From an uncultured Devosia sp. (GTDB taxonomy: Bacteria; Pseudomonadota; Alphaproteobacteria; Rhizobiales; Devosiaceae): a stretch of 36,891 nucleotides of DNA. Where the stretch lies: the NCBI RefSeq assembly GCF_913055165.1, contig NZ_CAJXJS010000038.1:1-36891 (forward strand). The letters are read 5' to 3'. Every line of letters starts with the position of its first letter. Within the stretch, counting starts at the first letter, position 1. A program made the translations under genes and the position numbers. Below are positions 1-9,149 of this stretch, one piece after another. The notes beneath the pieces are model-generated. The model worked only from the letters and a program-made list of their open reading frames with translations, was not told the origin of the DNA and did no database searches.

Positions 1-63
1 AAGGCCCAGCGGCTCACGCGACCGGCTTTCGAGGACCCAGAGCATTTTGGAAACAACTGACAT
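1..63 (-). CDS. Possible 5' end of a minus-strand gene leaving the window
   Basis: On the minus strand an ATG at 63-61 opens a frame with no stop to the window edge (21 codons, starting MSVVSKMLW). It lies downstream of folE in the same direction, so it could be the next gene of a folE operon. No convincing ribosome binding site precedes the ATG, and 21 codons without a stop is weak evidence in GC-rich DNA. The product cannot be named. Confidence 0.2.
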   Translation of the reverse strand, partial: MSVVSKMLWVLESRSREPLGL

Positions 64-100
64 GGCACAGACCCGTTTGAGACGAGTAGTCTATGCCATG
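61..100. repeat. Imperfect inverted repeat downstream of folE
   Basis: The arms catggcacagac (61-72) and gtctatgccatg (89-100) are complementary except for one position that can form a G-U pair, with a 16-nt loop. It lies about 50 nt past the folE stop on the minus strand. No T-run follows on either strand, so it is not a standard intrinsic terminator. It could be an mRNA 3' stem or a protein-binding palindrome; its role is unknown. Confidence 0.4.
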
Positions 101-148
101 TCGGGGAGCGGCGCATTTGATCGCGCTTGTCGTTCGGCCCACTTCGCC

Positions 149-772
149 TCAGCGTTGTCCGACCATGGCGAAAAAGCGATCCTGCTCGACGCGGTCTTCG
201 GCAAAGACGCCGGTGAAGCGATGGGTGACGGTCTTGACGTCATGGGCCCTCACGCCGCGCATGGTCATGCACATGTGTTCGGCTTCCAGCATCACCGCAG
301 CCCCGCGGGGCCCAAGGTTCTCGTTGATGGCGTCGATGATCTGTGCGGTCATCGTCTCCTGCGTCTGGAGGCGCCGCGCGAAAACTTCGACAAGCCGGGC
401 GAGCTTGGATAGTCCCACCACACCGTCATGAGGCAGGTAGGCGATGTGGGCCTGACCGAAGAAGGGCACCATGTGGTGCTCGCAATGGGCGTAGAACGGG
501 ATGCCTTTGACCAGCACCAGATCGTCATAGCCACCCACTTCCTTGAAAGTCTTGGAGAGGACTTCGCCCGCATCCTGTTCGTAGCCGGCGAAGAGCTCCC
601 CATAGGCCTTGGTCACCCGCGCAGGCGTATCGAGCAGTCCCTCTCGGTTCGGGTCATCCCCGGCCCAGGCAATCAGGGTGCGGACTGCCGCTTCGGCCTC
701 TTCGCGGCTCGGGCGCTCGAAAGTCTCGTTGGCAGGGGTAAGGGTCTTGAGCGGCTTGACTTGGGCGTCCAT
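149..772 (-). CDS. folE: GTP cyclohydrolase I (FolE)
   Basis: This cytosolic homodecameric enzyme converts GTP to 7,8-dihydroneopterin triphosphate, the first step of folate (tetrahydropterin) synthesis. The zinc ligands are visible as the CEHH motif near residues 97-100 and the later cysteine in [11 protein letters not shown]. The RxxxxQTQE and GxxGLSKLAR segments are typical of the family, and 207 aa is a usual length for type I enzymes. I chose the ATG at 772 because AAGGAG lies 8 nt upstream of it; an in-frame ATG at 790 would add six residues and has no such site. The gene diverges from the Fe-S scaffold-like gene at 923, with the two promoters presumably inside the 150-bp gap. Identification is secure. 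Confidence 0.97.
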   Translation of the reverse strand: MDAQVKPLKTLTPANETFERPSREEAEAAVRTLIAWAGDDPNREGLLDTPARVTKAYGELFAGYEQDAGEVLSKTFKEVGGYDDLVLVKGIPFYAHCEHHMVPFFGQAHIAYLPHDGVVGLSKLARLVEVFARRLQTQETMTAQIIDAINENLGPRGAAVMLEAEHMCMTMRGVRAHDVKTVTHRFTGVFAEDRVEQDRFFAMVGQR

Positions 773-922
773 GGGTCGGGCTCCTTGCATTGCGACCGCT
801 GTCCAATACGCCGCAGACGGCGCGCCAGATCATGGCAGGAGCATATTCCCCTGACACAAAGCTGGAGACCACCTATATAGAAGCGGAACGGGACCGGAAC
901 AAGAAACAGAATTGTCGGGATC

Positions 923-1375
923 ATGGAGCTGAGCGATCTCTATTCCGAAAAAATACTCGAGCTTGCGGGGAACGCCCTGCAGCCGGGACGCCTTTCGCAC
1001 CCCGATGCTTCGGCGCGCAAGGTCAGCCGGGTCTGCGGATCAGTGATTGAGGTGGATGTGGCCGTCCGGGATGGCGTGATCGTTGGCTATGGTCACGAGA
1101 TCTCGGCGTGTGCACTGGGACAGACTTCGGCGGCGGTTGTCGCCCGCGAGATTGTCGGAACGCCGGTCGACAACTTCCTGCGCCTGCGGCACACCATGCA
1201 CGACATGCTGAAGTCAGACGGCTCGCCGCCATCGGGAAAGTGGGAAGACCTTAGATATCTTGAACCGGTGAGAGACTATCCGGCGCGCCACATGTCGACC
1301 CTCCTGGTCTTCGACGCGGTGGCGGCGGCGTTGGAAAAAATCGAGTCGGACCCGCGGGTTGCGGCAGACGGCTGA
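923..1375 (+). CDS. IscU/NifU-N-like iron-sulfur cluster scaffold protein
   Basis: This 150-aa protein matches the IscU/NifU N-terminal scaffold fold used to assemble Fe-S clusters in the cytosol. Two of the three classical cluster cysteines are visible, in VCGS (about residue 38) and SACALGQ (about residue 63). The third position, expected in a region reading RHMSTLLVFDA, has no cysteine. The protein may therefore bind a labile cluster differently or act as an accessory factor; members lacking this cysteine and encoded near folE and yidD are, to my knowledge, common in Hyphomicrobiales. Its stop overlaps the yidD start (TGATG), implying translational coupling. Family is confident, activity less so. 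Confidence 0.85.
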   Translation: MELSDLYSEKILELAGNALQPGRLSHPDASARKVSRVCGSVIEVDVAVRDGVIVGYGHEISACALGQTSAAVVAREIVGTPVDNFLRLRHTMHDMLKSDGSPPSGKWEDLRYLEPVRDYPARHMSTLLVFDAVAAALEKIESDPRVAADG

Positions 1376-1713
1376 TGGATCGATTCATCGCGCTGATGTG
1401 GCGTGTCATCGACTTTCCGTTCAAGGTCGCCGCCGTTTTTCTGATCACGGTCTACCGTTACACGCTATCCGCATTCGCAGGCCGCACCTGTCGTCACCTG
1501 CCGACCTGCTCGGAATTTACGCGGGACGCAATTTGGCAATTCGGCTTCTGGCCCGGTGGGTGGATGGGATTGGCCCGCTTCTGGCGTTGCCGGCCGGGTG
1601 GAACGCATGGCTACGATCCTGTGCCTGAGTCACTGCCGGCAAGCGGGCGCTGGTACTTGCCCTGGCGCTATGGGCGCTGGAAGGGAGAAATGCATGAGCA
1701 TGCTGACGGGTAG
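1375..1713 (+). CDS. yidD: Membrane protein insertion efficiency factor YidD
   Basis: YidD is a small inner-membrane-associated protein that assists YidC/Sec-dependent insertion of membrane proteins. The 112-aa product has an amphipathic/hydrophobic N-terminus (residues 10-30), then the family signature: a cysteine in GRTCRHLPTCSEF, followed by RFWRCRPGGTHGYDPVP. The start codon overlaps the stop of the scaffold gene (TGATG at 1373-1377), and the 3' end overlaps the next gene by 20 nt, so the three are probably co-transcribed. The C-terminal extension after the GYDPVP motif (about 30 residues, rich in W and R) is typical of longer alphaproteobacterial forms. Confidence 0.93.
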   Translation: MDRFIALMWRVIDFPFKVAAVFLITVYRYTLSAFAGRTCRHLPTCSEFTRDAIWQFGFWPGGWMGLARFWRCRPGGTHGYDPVPESLPASGRWYLPWRYGRWKGEMHEHADG

Positions 1714-2095
1714 CTGTCTCTGTGGCGCGACGACCTATGAGGTGGAGGACGCATTCGCTGCCGCGTTCTACTGTCACTGTTCGCGCTGCCGGCGTGCAAC
1801 AGGATCAGCCTTCAAGCCGATGGCGTCGATCAAGACAGGTAAATTGCGGTTGTCCAAGGGTGAGGACAACTTGCTCATTTTCGGCTCGCCTCCGGATACC
1901 CATGACATCCATTGCGGCAGTTGCGGATCGTTCCTCTATTCGGTGATAGCTGAGAACGGGAATACGCATGTTGCGATGGGCACCCTAGTCGATGCGCCAA
2001 GCCTGCGGCCTTCCTTCCACATGTTCGTGGGCTCAAAGGCGCCGTGGTACGAAATCACCGATGACTTGCCACGGTATGATGGGTTGCCCGGCTGA
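1694..2095 (+). CDS. GFA/CENP-V-fold zinc protein (Gfa-like)
   Basis: This 133-aa protein belongs to the GFA family, named for glutathione-dependent formaldehyde-activating enzyme. Most members have no proven reaction. Zinc-binding cysteines are visible in order: GSCLCG (C8, C10), CHCSRC (C27, C29, C32) and HCGSCGS (C74, C77). The ATG at 1694 is chosen because AAGGGAG precedes it by 6 nt and the protein then begins at the conserved GSCLCG strand; a longer frame upstream runs inside yidD in another reading frame. It overlaps yidD by 20 nt. A glutathione-dependent formaldehyde dehydrogenase is also present at 27749, but the two are far apart and no functional link should be assumed. Confidence 0.88.
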   Translation: MSMLTGSCLCGATTYEVEDAFAAAFYCHCSRCRRATGSAFKPMASIKTGKLRLSKGEDNLLIFGSPPDTHDIHCGSCGSFLYSVIAENGNTHVAMGTLVDAPSLRPSFHMFVGSKAPWYEITDDLPRYDGLPG

Positions 2096-2191
2096 ACGGC
2101 AGGTTGTGGCTGGAAATCAGCGCTATTCATGCTAAGCAGCGGCCTCGCGCATTGTTCAATGCGTGCAAATGCAAATTCATGGAGACCTAAA

Positions 2192-4183
2192 ATGTCGATC
2201 AAGGTGACGTTCCCCGATGGTGCTGCTCGCGACTATTCGCGCGGCACTACCGGCACCGAGATCGTCGAAGGGATCTCCAAGTCGCTGGCCAAGAAGACGG
2301 TGGCGATGAAGTGGAACGGCGTGCTCTCTGATCTCAGTGACGCGCTGGAAGCCGACGGCAAGATTGAGTTTGTGACGCGCGATAGCGGCTCGCAGGATGT
2401 GCTGGAACTGATCCGTCACGATGCGGCCCACGTGCTGGCCGAGGCCGTGCAGGAGCTCTGGCCTGACACTCAAGTAACGATTGGCCCGGTTATCGAGAAC
2501 GGATTTTACTACGACTTCTATCGTGAAGCTGGTCCGTTCACGGAAGACGAGCTGCGCGTCATCGAAAAGAAGATGGCCGAGATCATCGAGCGCGGCGCAG
2601 CCTTCACCAAGGAAGTCTGGACGCGCGATCAGGCCAAGAACTGGTTCGAAACCAAGGGAGAGGCCTTCAAGGTCGAGCTCGTGGACGCCATACCGGCTGA
2701 CCAGTCGATCAAGATGTATAGCCAAGGCCAGTGGATGGACCTGTGTCGCGGCCCGCACATGCGGACCGTCAAGGATGTCGGTCAGGCCTTCAAGCTGACC
2801 AAGGTGGCGGGTGCCTATTGGCGCGGCGACAGCAACCGCCCGGTGCTGAGCCGCATATACGGGACGGCCTTTGCCACCAAGGACGAGCTCGAAGCTTATC
2901 TCACGATGATGGAGGAGGCCGAGAAGCGCGACCATCGCAAGATCGGTCGCGACCTCGATCTTTTCCATCTGCAGGAGGAAGCGCAGGGTTCGGTCTTCTG
3001 GCATCCGCGCGGCTTTGTCATCTACAACCAGATGGAAGCCTATATCCGCCGCCGTTTGAACAAGTCGGGCTATCAGGAGGTCAAGACGCCTCAGCTGATG
3101 CACGCCAAGTTCTGGGAGCAGTCCGGTCATTGGGGCAAGTACCGCGAAAACATGTTCGTGGTGCCCGATGCCGTTCCCAACACGGATGAAGAGGGTCCGG
3201 TTCTGACCGAAGAGGCGGATTATCTGGCCCTCAAGCCGATGAACTGCCCCGCGCATGTGCAGATCTTCAACCAGGGCATCAAGTCCTACCGCGATCTGCC
3301 TCTGCGCATGGCGGAATTTGGTTGCTGCCACCGCAATGAGGCGCATGGCGCACTGCACGGCCTGATGCGCGTGCGGCAGATGACGCAGGACGATGCGCAT
3401 ATCTTCTGCCGCGAAGACCAGATTCAGTCCGAGACTGAGCATTTCGTGCATCTGCTCTATTCGGTCTATGGGCACATGGGCTTCGACAATGTCGTCATCA
3501 AGCTCGCCACGCGCCCCGAAAAGTTCGGCGGCACCATCGAGCGCTGGGACGCGGCCGAGAAGGCGCTCGGCGACGCATTGCGCGCCACCGGCTACGACTT
3601 CGAGATCGCCGAGGGTGAGGGCGCCTTCTACGCCCCCAAGCTCGAATTCCATCTCAAGGACGCTATTGGTCGCTCCTGGCAGGTAGGCACGCTGCAACTC
3701 GATTATGTGCTTCCCGAGCGCCTCGACGCGACCTATGTGGCCGAGGACGGTAGCCGCCAGTATGCGGTGATGCTGCACCGTGCCATTCTGGGATCGCTGG
3801 AGCGCTTCATCGGTATCCTGATCGAGAACTATGCCGGCAAGATGCCTATGTGGCTGGCGCCGACCCAGGTCGTCGTTGCCACCATCGTGTCGGAAGCGGA
3901 CGAATATGCGGAAAAGCTGGTGCGCCAGCTTCGCGACGCCGGTATTCGCGCCGAGATCGATACGCGCAACGAGAAGATCAACTACAAGGTCCGCGAACAC
4001 TCGGTACAAAAGGTGCCGCTGATGTTCGTGGTGGGCCGACGCGAGGCCGAGGAGGGCACAGTTTCGGTGCGCCGCCTTGGCACCGAGGGGCAGAAGGTCG
4101 AGCCATTCATGGACGCGCTGGTGTCACTGTTGGCCGAAGCCACCCCGCCGGACCTCAAGGAAGCCGCTGAAAAGGCCGCCTGA
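2192..4183 (+). CDS. thrS: Threonyl-tRNA synthetase (ThrS)
   Basis: This class II synthetase charges tRNA-Thr and edits mischarged Ser. Domain order over 663 aa: TGS domain (about 1-62), editing domain (about 63-240) with HDAAH (H76, H80) and CRGPH (C185, H189) as the hydrolytic site, catalytic core (about 250-540) and anticodon-binding domain (about 550-650). The core zinc ligands are C352 in MNCPAH and H403 in DDAHIFC plus a later histidine. Motif 2 contains HRNEAHGAL, and motif 3 reads near [13 protein letters not shown]. The ATG at 2192 is preceded by GGAG with 7 nt spacing; an upstream in-frame ATG at 2129 has no such signal and would add 21 unrelated residues. The stop overlaps the next start. 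Confidence 0.98.
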   Translation: MSIKVTFPDGAARDYSRGTTGTEIVEGISKSLAKKTVAMKWNGVLSDLSDALEADGKIEFVTRDSGSQDVLELIRHDAAHVLAEAVQELWPDTQVTIGPVIENGFYYDFYREAGPFTEDELRVIEKKMAEIIERGAAFTKEVWTRDQAKNWFETKGEAFKVELVDAIPADQSIKMYSQGQWMDLCRGPHMRTVKDVGQAFKLTKVAGAYWRGDSNRPVLSRIYGTAFATKDELEAYLTMMEEAEKRDHRKIGRDLDLFHLQEEAQGSVFWHPRGFVIYNQMEAYIRRRLNKSGYQEVKTPQLMHAKFWEQSGHWGKYRENMFVVPDAVPNTDEEGPVLTEEADYLALKPMNCPAHVQIFNQGIKSYRDLPLRMAEFGCCHRNEAHGALHGLMRVRQMTQDDAHIFCREDQIQSETEHFVHLLYSVYGHMGFDNVVIKLATRPEKFGGTIERWDAAEKALGDALRATGYDFEIAEGEGAFYAPKLEFHLKDAIGRSWQVGTLQLDYVLPERLDATYVAEDGSRQYAVMLHRAILGSLERFIGILIENYAGKMPMWLAPTQVVVATIVSEADEYAEKLVRQLRDAGIRAEIDTRNEKINYKVREHSVQKVPLMFVVGRREAEEGTVSVRRLGTEGQKVEPFMDALVSLLAEATPPDLKEAAEKAA

Positions 4184-4407
4184 TGCCGCAGCGTCCCTCC
4201 AATCGCGAGATGAAGGCTCTCTATCATCTGGGCGAGGACAATGTCCTCGGCCCGGATGATTTCAAGGATATCGGCGAGAAGGTTTTCGCCGGCATGCTCA
4301 AGAAGAAGTGGATCGAGGAAGCCGGGCCGGGAAAGTACCGGACGACCGAAAAGGGCCGTATCATCCACGACGAGGAAGTCTGGTTCGCTGGCCGATCCAA
4401 GCGGTAG
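4183..4407 (+). CDS. Small conserved-looking protein coupled to thrS
   Basis: This encodes 74 aa and starts inside the thrS stop codon (TGATG at 4181-4185), so it is likely translated by coupling. The sequence is charged and mostly helical, with a KKKWIEE then GKYRTTEKG pattern resembling the wing of a winged-helix fold. I do not recognise a named family, and no catalytic motif is visible. Its position between thrS and arfB suggests a translation-related or simply co-transcribed role, which is inference. Codon use matches the neighbours, supporting a real gene. Confidence 0.7.
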   Translation: MPQRPSNREMKALYHLGEDNVLGPDDFKDIGEKVFAGMLKKKWIEEAGPGKYRTTEKGRIIHDEEVWFAGRSKR

Positions 4408-4455
4408 GACGGAATTTCCAGGACGCTTCTAAACGATTGAAGGGACGGGGGAAAC

Positions 4456-4887
4456 ATGGCCGAGCCTATCCAAATCACCCGCTCCGTCTCAATTGACCCG
4501 GCAGAGATCGAGGAAAGCTTCATTCGCGCTTCGGGACCCGGCGGACAGAATGTCAACAAGGTCGCAAGCGCAGTGCAGTTGCGCTTCGATCTAAGAAATT
4601 CCCCCAATGTGCCCGAGCCGATGAAGCGGCGCATCGCGGCTCTTGCCGGCAGCCGCATCACCAAGGATGGGGTGATCTTGATCACCGCCAATGGGCACCG
4701 CGACCAGCCTCTCAACCGGAGCGAAGCTCTCGCACGGCTGGTGGCCCTGCTCAAGGCTGGAGCCCACGTTCCCAAGCCGCGCCTCGCCACCCGACCAACT
4801 CTGGCTTCAAAGAAAAGACGATTGGAAGGCAAGTCAGTGCGTTCTCAGGTCAAGCAGATGCGTGGTCGCCCGCGCGCCGAGGACTAA
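4456..4887 (+). CDS. arfB: Ribosome-rescue peptidyl-tRNA hydrolase ArfB (YaeJ)
   Basis: ArfB rescues stalled ribosomes by hydrolysing peptidyl-tRNA in the P site when no stop codon is present. The 143-aa protein has the release-factor-like domain with the catalytic GGQ at residues 29-31 (context ASGPGGQNVNKV). It ends in a basic tail rich in K and R (LASKKRRLEGKSVRSQVKQ), which in known ArfB enters the empty mRNA channel. Length and architecture match the family and exclude RF1/RF2. GGGACGGGGG lies just upstream of the ATG. No terminator was found behind it before ugd. Confidence 0.95.
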   Translation: MAEPIQITRSVSIDPAEIEESFIRASGPGGQNVNKVASAVQLRFDLRNSPNVPEPMKRRIAALAGSRITKDGVILITANGHRDQPLNRSEALARLVALLKAGAHVPKPRLATRPTLASKKRRLEGKSVRSQVKQMRGRPRAED

Positions 4888-5027
4888 TGCCATTTACTGT
4901 CAATGCAGGTCTGGCTTGCAAAACAACTGATGGCTTTTATTAAGCGGTGATGGTCTTTTAAGGTCCGCAGACCGCACAAAGCGACATGTTTTAGGCCGTA
5001 TCGGCGGGCGACAACGGAGAGTAATCG

Positions 5028-6371
5028 GTGAAGATTGCAGTGGTGGGTTCGGGCTATGTGGGCCTGGTGACGGGGGTCTGTCTGGCCGATTTCGGACATG
5101 ACGTGACCTGCATCGACAAGGATGAGGCCAAGATCGCGGCTCTCGAAGAGGGTGTGGTGCCGATCTACGAACCCGGGCTCTCAGAACTGGTCAAATCCAA
5201 CGTGGCCGGCGGAAGACTGTCTTTCACGACGGACCTGGCTACCAGCGTTTCCCAGGCCGATGTTGTTTTCATCGCCGTTGGAACGCCAAGCCGGCGCGGC
5301 GATGGCCACGCCGATCTGAGCTTTGTCTACGCGGTGGCGCGGGAAGTCGCGCAGGCGGTTGAGGGCTTCACCGTCGTCGTGACCAAATCCACCGTGCCGG
5401 TCGGCACCGGCGACGAAGTCGCCCACATCATCGCCTCGGTCAATCCCGGTGCCGATGTCGCGGTCGTTTCCAATCCCGAGTTCCTGCGCGAAGGGGCAGC
5501 GATCGATGACTTCAAGCGCCCCGATCGCATTGTTATCGGCATTGACGACGAGCGCGCGCGCGAGGTCATGACTGAGGTCTACCGACCACTCTATCTCAAC
5601 CAGGCGCCGATCCTCTTTACCGACCGCCGGACCTCCGAGCTCATCAAATACGCGGCCAACGCGTTCCTTGCCATGAAGATCACCTTCATCAACGAGGTGG
5701 CCGACCTTTGCGAGGCGACCGGCGCCAATGTCCAGGAGGTGGCCCGCGGCATTGGTCTCGACAACCGGATCGGCTCGAAGTTCCTTCATGCCGGCCCGGG
5801 TTATGGTGGCTCGTGCTTTCCAAAGGATACAACGGCTCTGGTCAAAATTGGCCAGGATCATGGTAGTCCCATGCGGCTAGTGGAGACCACTGTTTCCATC
5901 AACGAGCAGCGTAAGCGCGCCATGTCGCGCAAGGTGATCGCTGCCTGTGGCGGCGATGTGCGCGGCCGCACCATCGGTGTCCTGGGCCTGACCTTCAAGC
6001 CCAATACGGATGATATGCGCGAAGCCCCCGCACTCGACATCATCCGTGGCCTCCAGGATCGTGGCGCCGAAGTTGTCGCCTTTGATCCACAAGGGATGAA
6101 GGCAGCGCGCGAGCTGATGGACAATGTCCGGTTCGCCGAGAGCGCCTATGAGGTGGCAGAGGGTGCCGACGCGGTGGTGCTCGTTACCGAGTGGAACGAG
6201 TTCCGTTCCCTCGATCTCGAGCGCCTGAGGGCGTCGATGACGTCACCCGTCTTTGTTGATCTGCGCAATGTCTATCGCCCTCATGAAATGCTGCGTCATG
6301 GCTTTTCTTATGTCAGCATTGGGCGCTCCGAGACGGAACCCAGCGAGCGGATTACCGAAGCGGCCGAGTGA
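5028..6371 (+). CDS. ugd: UDP-glucose 6-dehydrogenase
   Basis: This enzyme oxidises UDP-glucose to UDP-glucuronate with two NAD+, providing precursor for exo- or lipopolysaccharide. The 447-aa protein begins with the Rossmann motif GSGYVGL (residues 7-13). It has VGTPS at 84-88 and the catalytic cysteine C263 in GYGGSCFPKD. The central and C-terminal UDP-binding domains follow (GLTFKPNTDDMREAP). The start is GTG, preceded by GGAG at about 7 nt. It is followed after 18 nt by the epimerase gene and then by a phosphomannomutase, forming a nucleotide-sugar operon. GDP-mannose dehydrogenase is a related alternative, but the UDP-glucuronate 4-epimerase-like neighbour favours UDP-glucose. Confidence 0.93.
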   Translation: MKIAVVGSGYVGLVTGVCLADFGHDVTCIDKDEAKIAALEEGVVPIYEPGLSELVKSNVAGGRLSFTTDLATSVSQADVVFIAVGTPSRRGDGHADLSFVYAVAREVAQAVEGFTVVVTKSTVPVGTGDEVAHIIASVNPGADVAVVSNPEFLREGAAIDDFKRPDRIVIGIDDERAREVMTEVYRPLYLNQAPILFTDRRTSELIKYAANAFLAMKITFINEVADLCEATGANVQEVARGIGLDNRIGSKFLHAGPGYGGSCFPKDTTALVKIGQDHGSPMRLVETTVSINEQRKRAMSRKVIAACGGDVRGRTIGVLGLTFKPNTDDMREAPALDIIRGLQDRGAEVVAFDPQGMKAARELMDNVRFAESAYEVAEGADAVVLVTEWNEFRSLDLERLRASMTSPVFVDLRNVYRPHEMLRHGFSYVSIGRSETEPSERITEAAE

Positions 6372-6389
6372 GGCGAGGGGAGCGGCTCC

Positions 6390-7400
6390 ATGAATATTCT
6401 CGTCACCGGCGCCGCCGGCTTTATTGGCTTTCACTTGTGCGAACGCCTCCTGGCCGGCGGGCATGAGGTTGTCGGTCTCGACGCCCTCACCAGCTATTAT
6501 GATCCCGCACTCAAGCAGACCCGGCTCAATCTCCTCCTCGAACGGCCTGGCTTCAGTTTTGGCAAGGTCGACCTGACCGATGCGGCTGCCCTTGGTGAAT
6601 TTGTCGGCGCGGCTCGAGCCGAGATCGTCTTTCATCTGGCGGCCCAGCCGGGAGTGCGCTACAGCATCGAGAACCCGGATAGCTACATCCAGTCCAACGT
6701 TGTTGGTACGGCGAACCTGCTTGAAACCATGCGCCGGCATCCGCCACGGCATCTGATCTTTGCCTCCACCAGTTCGGTCTATGGCGGCAATGAGCATATG
6801 CCCTATGCCGAGACTGATCGCGCGGATTCCCCGTTATCGCTTTATGCGGCCACCAAGAAGGCCGGCGAGGCACTGGTCCATTCCTATGCGCATCTGTGGT
6901 CCATTCCCTCGACCTGCGTGCGTTTCTTTACCGTCTACGGTCCCTACGGGCGGCCGGACATGGCGCCCCTTAAATTTGCGCGTGCCATCACCGCGGGCGA
7001 AGCGATCGATGTCTATGGCAATGGCCAGATGCGACGGGACTTTACCTATGTAGGAGATCTTGTGACCGCCATGGCAGCGATCATGGATCGTATTCCGGTC
7101 AAGGGAGAGCCGGTTCCTGGCGACAGCCTCTCGGCGGTGGCGCCCTTCCGCATCCTCAATATCGGCGGTGGCCAGCCGACGGAATTGATGGTCTTCATCG
7201 CCTCGATCGAGCGGGCCGTGGGCAAGGAGGCCCGGAAGACCATGCTGCCCATGCAGCCTGGCGATGTGGTCGCGACCGAGGCCGACACCGGGCTTCTTGC
7301 GGCCCTCGTGGGCGAATTGCCGGATACGCCCCTCGACCAGGGGATTGACAGTTTTGTTGATTGGTTCCGAAGCTACGCCGGCGAAGAGGCCGCGCGATGA
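6390..7400 (+). CDS. NAD-dependent epimerase, UDP-glucuronate 4-epimerase-like
   Basis: This is a short-chain dehydrogenase/extended NDP-sugar epimerase of 336 aa. The N-terminal nucleotide motif is GAAGFIG (7-13). The catalytic Ser/Thr lies in STSSVYG (about 126-132), and Y152/K156 sit in LYAATKKAGE. The segment PSTCVRFFTVYGPYGRPDMA is characteristic of UDP-glucuronate 4-epimerases (LpsL/RkpI/Cap1J type), which make UDP-galacturonate. The gene lies immediately after ugd, which would supply UDP-glucuronate, so the assignment fits the context. It overlaps the phosphomannomutase gene by ATGA (7397-7400). A different NDP-sugar specificity cannot be excluded. Confidence 0.87.
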   Translation: MNILVTGAAGFIGFHLCERLLAGGHEVVGLDALTSYYDPALKQTRLNLLLERPGFSFGKVDLTDAAALGEFVGAARAEIVFHLAAQPGVRYSIENPDSYIQSNVVGTANLLETMRRHPPRHLIFASTSSVYGGNEHMPYAETDRADSPLSLYAATKKAGEALVHSYAHLWSIPSTCVRFFTVYGPYGRPDMAPLKFARAITAGEAIDVYGNGQMRRDFTYVGDLVTAMAAIMDRIPVKGEPVPGDSLSAVAPFRILNIGGGQPTELMVFIASIERAVGKEARKTMLPMQPGDVVATEADTGLLAALVGELPDTPLDQGIDSFVDWFRSYAGEEAAR

Positions 7401-8806
7401 CGCTTGGAGGCAGCCTCAAATTTGGCACCAGTGGTTTGCGCGGCCTCGCCGCGGAACTTGAAGGGCAGGCGGCCAGGCAGTACACCACCGCCTTTCTGCG
7501 CCACCTCGACCGGACCCTCGACAGACCCGTCCAACGGGTCTTTCTGGCGCGGGACTTCCGGCCGTCGAGCCAAGCCATCCTCCAAGATTGTGCCGTGGCC
7601 ATCGTGGCGGCGGGCCTTGAGCCGGTCGATTGCGGTGCGTTGCCAACCCCGGCGCTGGCCCTTCATGCTATGGCGGACGGGGGCGCAGCCATTATGGTCA
7701 CCGGGAGCCACATCCCGGCCGATCGCAACGGTCTCAAATTCTATCTGCCCAGCGGCGAGATCGGCAAGCAAGACGAGGCAGGCATCCTCGCCGCGCTCGA
7801 CCGGCAGCCGATTGCTGACGGCGAGGCCGATCCAAACAACGAGGTCGAACCGGCCAGACGCCGATATCTCAAGCGCTGCCTTGGCATCCTCCCAGACAAG
7901 GCTTTGGCCGGAAAACGTATAGGCGTCTTTCAACACTCAACGGTCGCCCGCGACCTGATCTTTGAGGTCCTGGCGCATTATGGAGCCGAGGTGGTTCCAC
8001 TGGGACGGATCGAGGGCTTTGTGCCGGTCGACACCGAGGCATTCTCCGATGCAATATTTGCACCTATTCCAGGCTGGATCGGCGAACATGGCCTGGATGC
8101 CGTGGTATCGGCCGATGGGGATGGGGATAGGCCTCTGGTCGTCGATGAACGGGGCACTTTTATCCGCGGCGACGTGCTTGGCCTGATGACCGCTCGCTAT
8201 TTGGGAGCGGATTGCGTCGTCACCCCGGTTACGTCCAATACCGCTATCGAAGATCTCGACCTCTTCAATGACGTCGAGCGGACGCGGGTGGGCTCGCCCT
8301 ATGTGGTCGCGTCCATGAACCAGACGAGTGGCGCCACGATCGGTTTCGAGGCCAATGGCGGGACCTTTGTGGGGCAGGGGATTACCGCGCCTAGCGGCCC
8401 GCTGGACCCACTGGTCACCCGTGATGCGATCCTCCCCATTGTCTGTGCCCTGGGCGAAAGCGCGCGGCTTGGCCAACCCCTATCGCAGGTGGTGGCACAA
8501 CTGCCGCTCAAAAGTGCTCTAGCGGACCGGTTGCAGGACATTCCGAGCGAGCGCAGCGCGGCCTTCTTGGACCGCCTGCGCCAAGATCCGGACTATGCGG
8601 GAGGCCTTTTCGGCGAGTTTGGCATTTCTCGTCGCGCCGATATTGATGGACTGCAGTTCTGGACCTCGGACGGCGACATGGTGCATTTCCGGGCCTCGGG
8701 AAATGCCCCGGAGCTGCGGTGCTACGTCGAGGCAAGCGCGCCCGCCAAGGCCCGAGAACTGCTGAAATGGGGTTTAGAGGTCGCCGCGAGGGAAACCCGA
8801 CTATAG
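7397..8806 (+). CDS. Phosphomannomutase/phosphoglucomutase-family enzyme
   Basis: This alpha-D-phosphohexomutase interconverts hexose 6- and 1-phosphates; mannose or glucose is the likely sugar. Over 469 aa all four family motifs are visible: the phosphoserine loop VTGSHIPADRNG (S104), the metal loop ADGDGDRP (D240, D242, D244), the sugar-binding loop GFEANGGTF (about 322-330), and the phosphate-binding loop RASGNAPELR near the C-terminus. The ATG at 7397 overlaps the epimerase stop by ATGA and gives an N-terminus entering directly into KFGTSGLRG. With the manC-type gene at 20528 it could complete a mannose-6-P to GDP-mannose route. Sugar preference cannot be read from sequence alone. Confidence 0.9.
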   Translation: MTLGGSLKFGTSGLRGLAAELEGQAARQYTTAFLRHLDRTLDRPVQRVFLARDFRPSSQAILQDCAVAIVAAGLEPVDCGALPTPALALHAMADGGAAIMVTGSHIPADRNGLKFYLPSGEIGKQDEAGILAALDRQPIADGEADPNNEVEPARRRYLKRCLGILPDKALAGKRIGVFQHSTVARDLIFEVLAHYGAEVVPLGRIEGFVPVDTEAFSDAIFAPIPGWIGEHGLDAVVSADGDGDRPLVVDERGTFIRGDVLGLMTARYLGADCVVTPVTSNTAIEDLDLFNDVERTRVGSPYVVASMNQTSGATIGFEANGGTFVGQGITAPSGPLDPLVTRDAILPIVCALGESARLGQPLSQVVAQLPLKSALADRLQDIPSERSAAFLDRLRQDPDYAGGLFGEFGISRRADIDGLQFWTSDGDMVHFRASGNAPELRCYVEASAPAKARELLKWGLEVAARETRL

Positions 8807-9008
8807 AGCCGGGTTGCCACTTGCGGGTAACGGGGGCACTCCATTCGGGGCTCAGGACAAATGGGTGACAGTTGCCGGATAGAGACGGGGACCAAGGATA
8901 ATCGACGGCGACCTCCGCCCTCAGAACACTCGCCGTTCGAACGGTAAAATGCGTTCGAAAGTCCTGACGGTGTATTAGGAGATTGGACATATAGCAGTCC
9001 GGTCAGTG
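8807..9008. other. Intergenic stretch with no gene seen
   Basis: Between the phosphomannomutase stop and the tandem repeats no open frame has a recognisable product or a good ribosome binding site. A short segment around 8850-8880 reads like the terminal region of some insertion sequences, but no inverted partner or transposase was found, so I do not call it. Confidence 0.4.
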
Positions 9009-9147
9009 CCGCCCCTCGCGGGCGGGTAAACCCAGGGTCGACTTTCCTGAACCGGAAGGGCCAACAACCGCCCCATTGCGGGCGGGTGAACCCAGGGTTG
9101 ACTTTCCGGCACCGGAAGGGCCGACATCCGCCCCTTGTGTGGGCGGG
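9009..9147. repeat. 60-bp tandem repeat with nested palindromes (about 2.3 copies)
   Basis: Copies begin at 9009, 9068 and 9128 (the third is only the first 20 nt), giving a period of 59-60 nt. Each unit starts with a small palindrome, CCGCCCC then GGGCGG. It continues with a conserved ggtgaacccagggttgac block and ends with a second palindrome (ttccggcaccggaa in copy 2, ttcctgaaccggaa in copy 1). The third copy runs into a strong terminator. Read on the minus strand the period is a multiple of three and encodes an LPVPESQPWVHPPA-like repeat, but no supported gene contains it. A structured RNA, an mRNA 3' region or a protein-binding array are all possible. Confidence 0.75.
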
Positions 9148-9149
9148 AC

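Noticed and set aside
2177..4009. A 610-aa open frame antisense to thrS
   Set aside because: It mirrors the highly conserved thrS codons; long antisense frames are expected in GC-rich genes, and no start signal or known motif is present.
8850..8885. Possible insertion-sequence terminus
   Set aside because: The short resemblance to known element ends has no inverted partner, target duplication or transposase trace.
9009..9147. CRISPR array
   Set aside because: Only about 2.3 tandem copies exist, units abut without unique spacers, and no cas gene is nearby.
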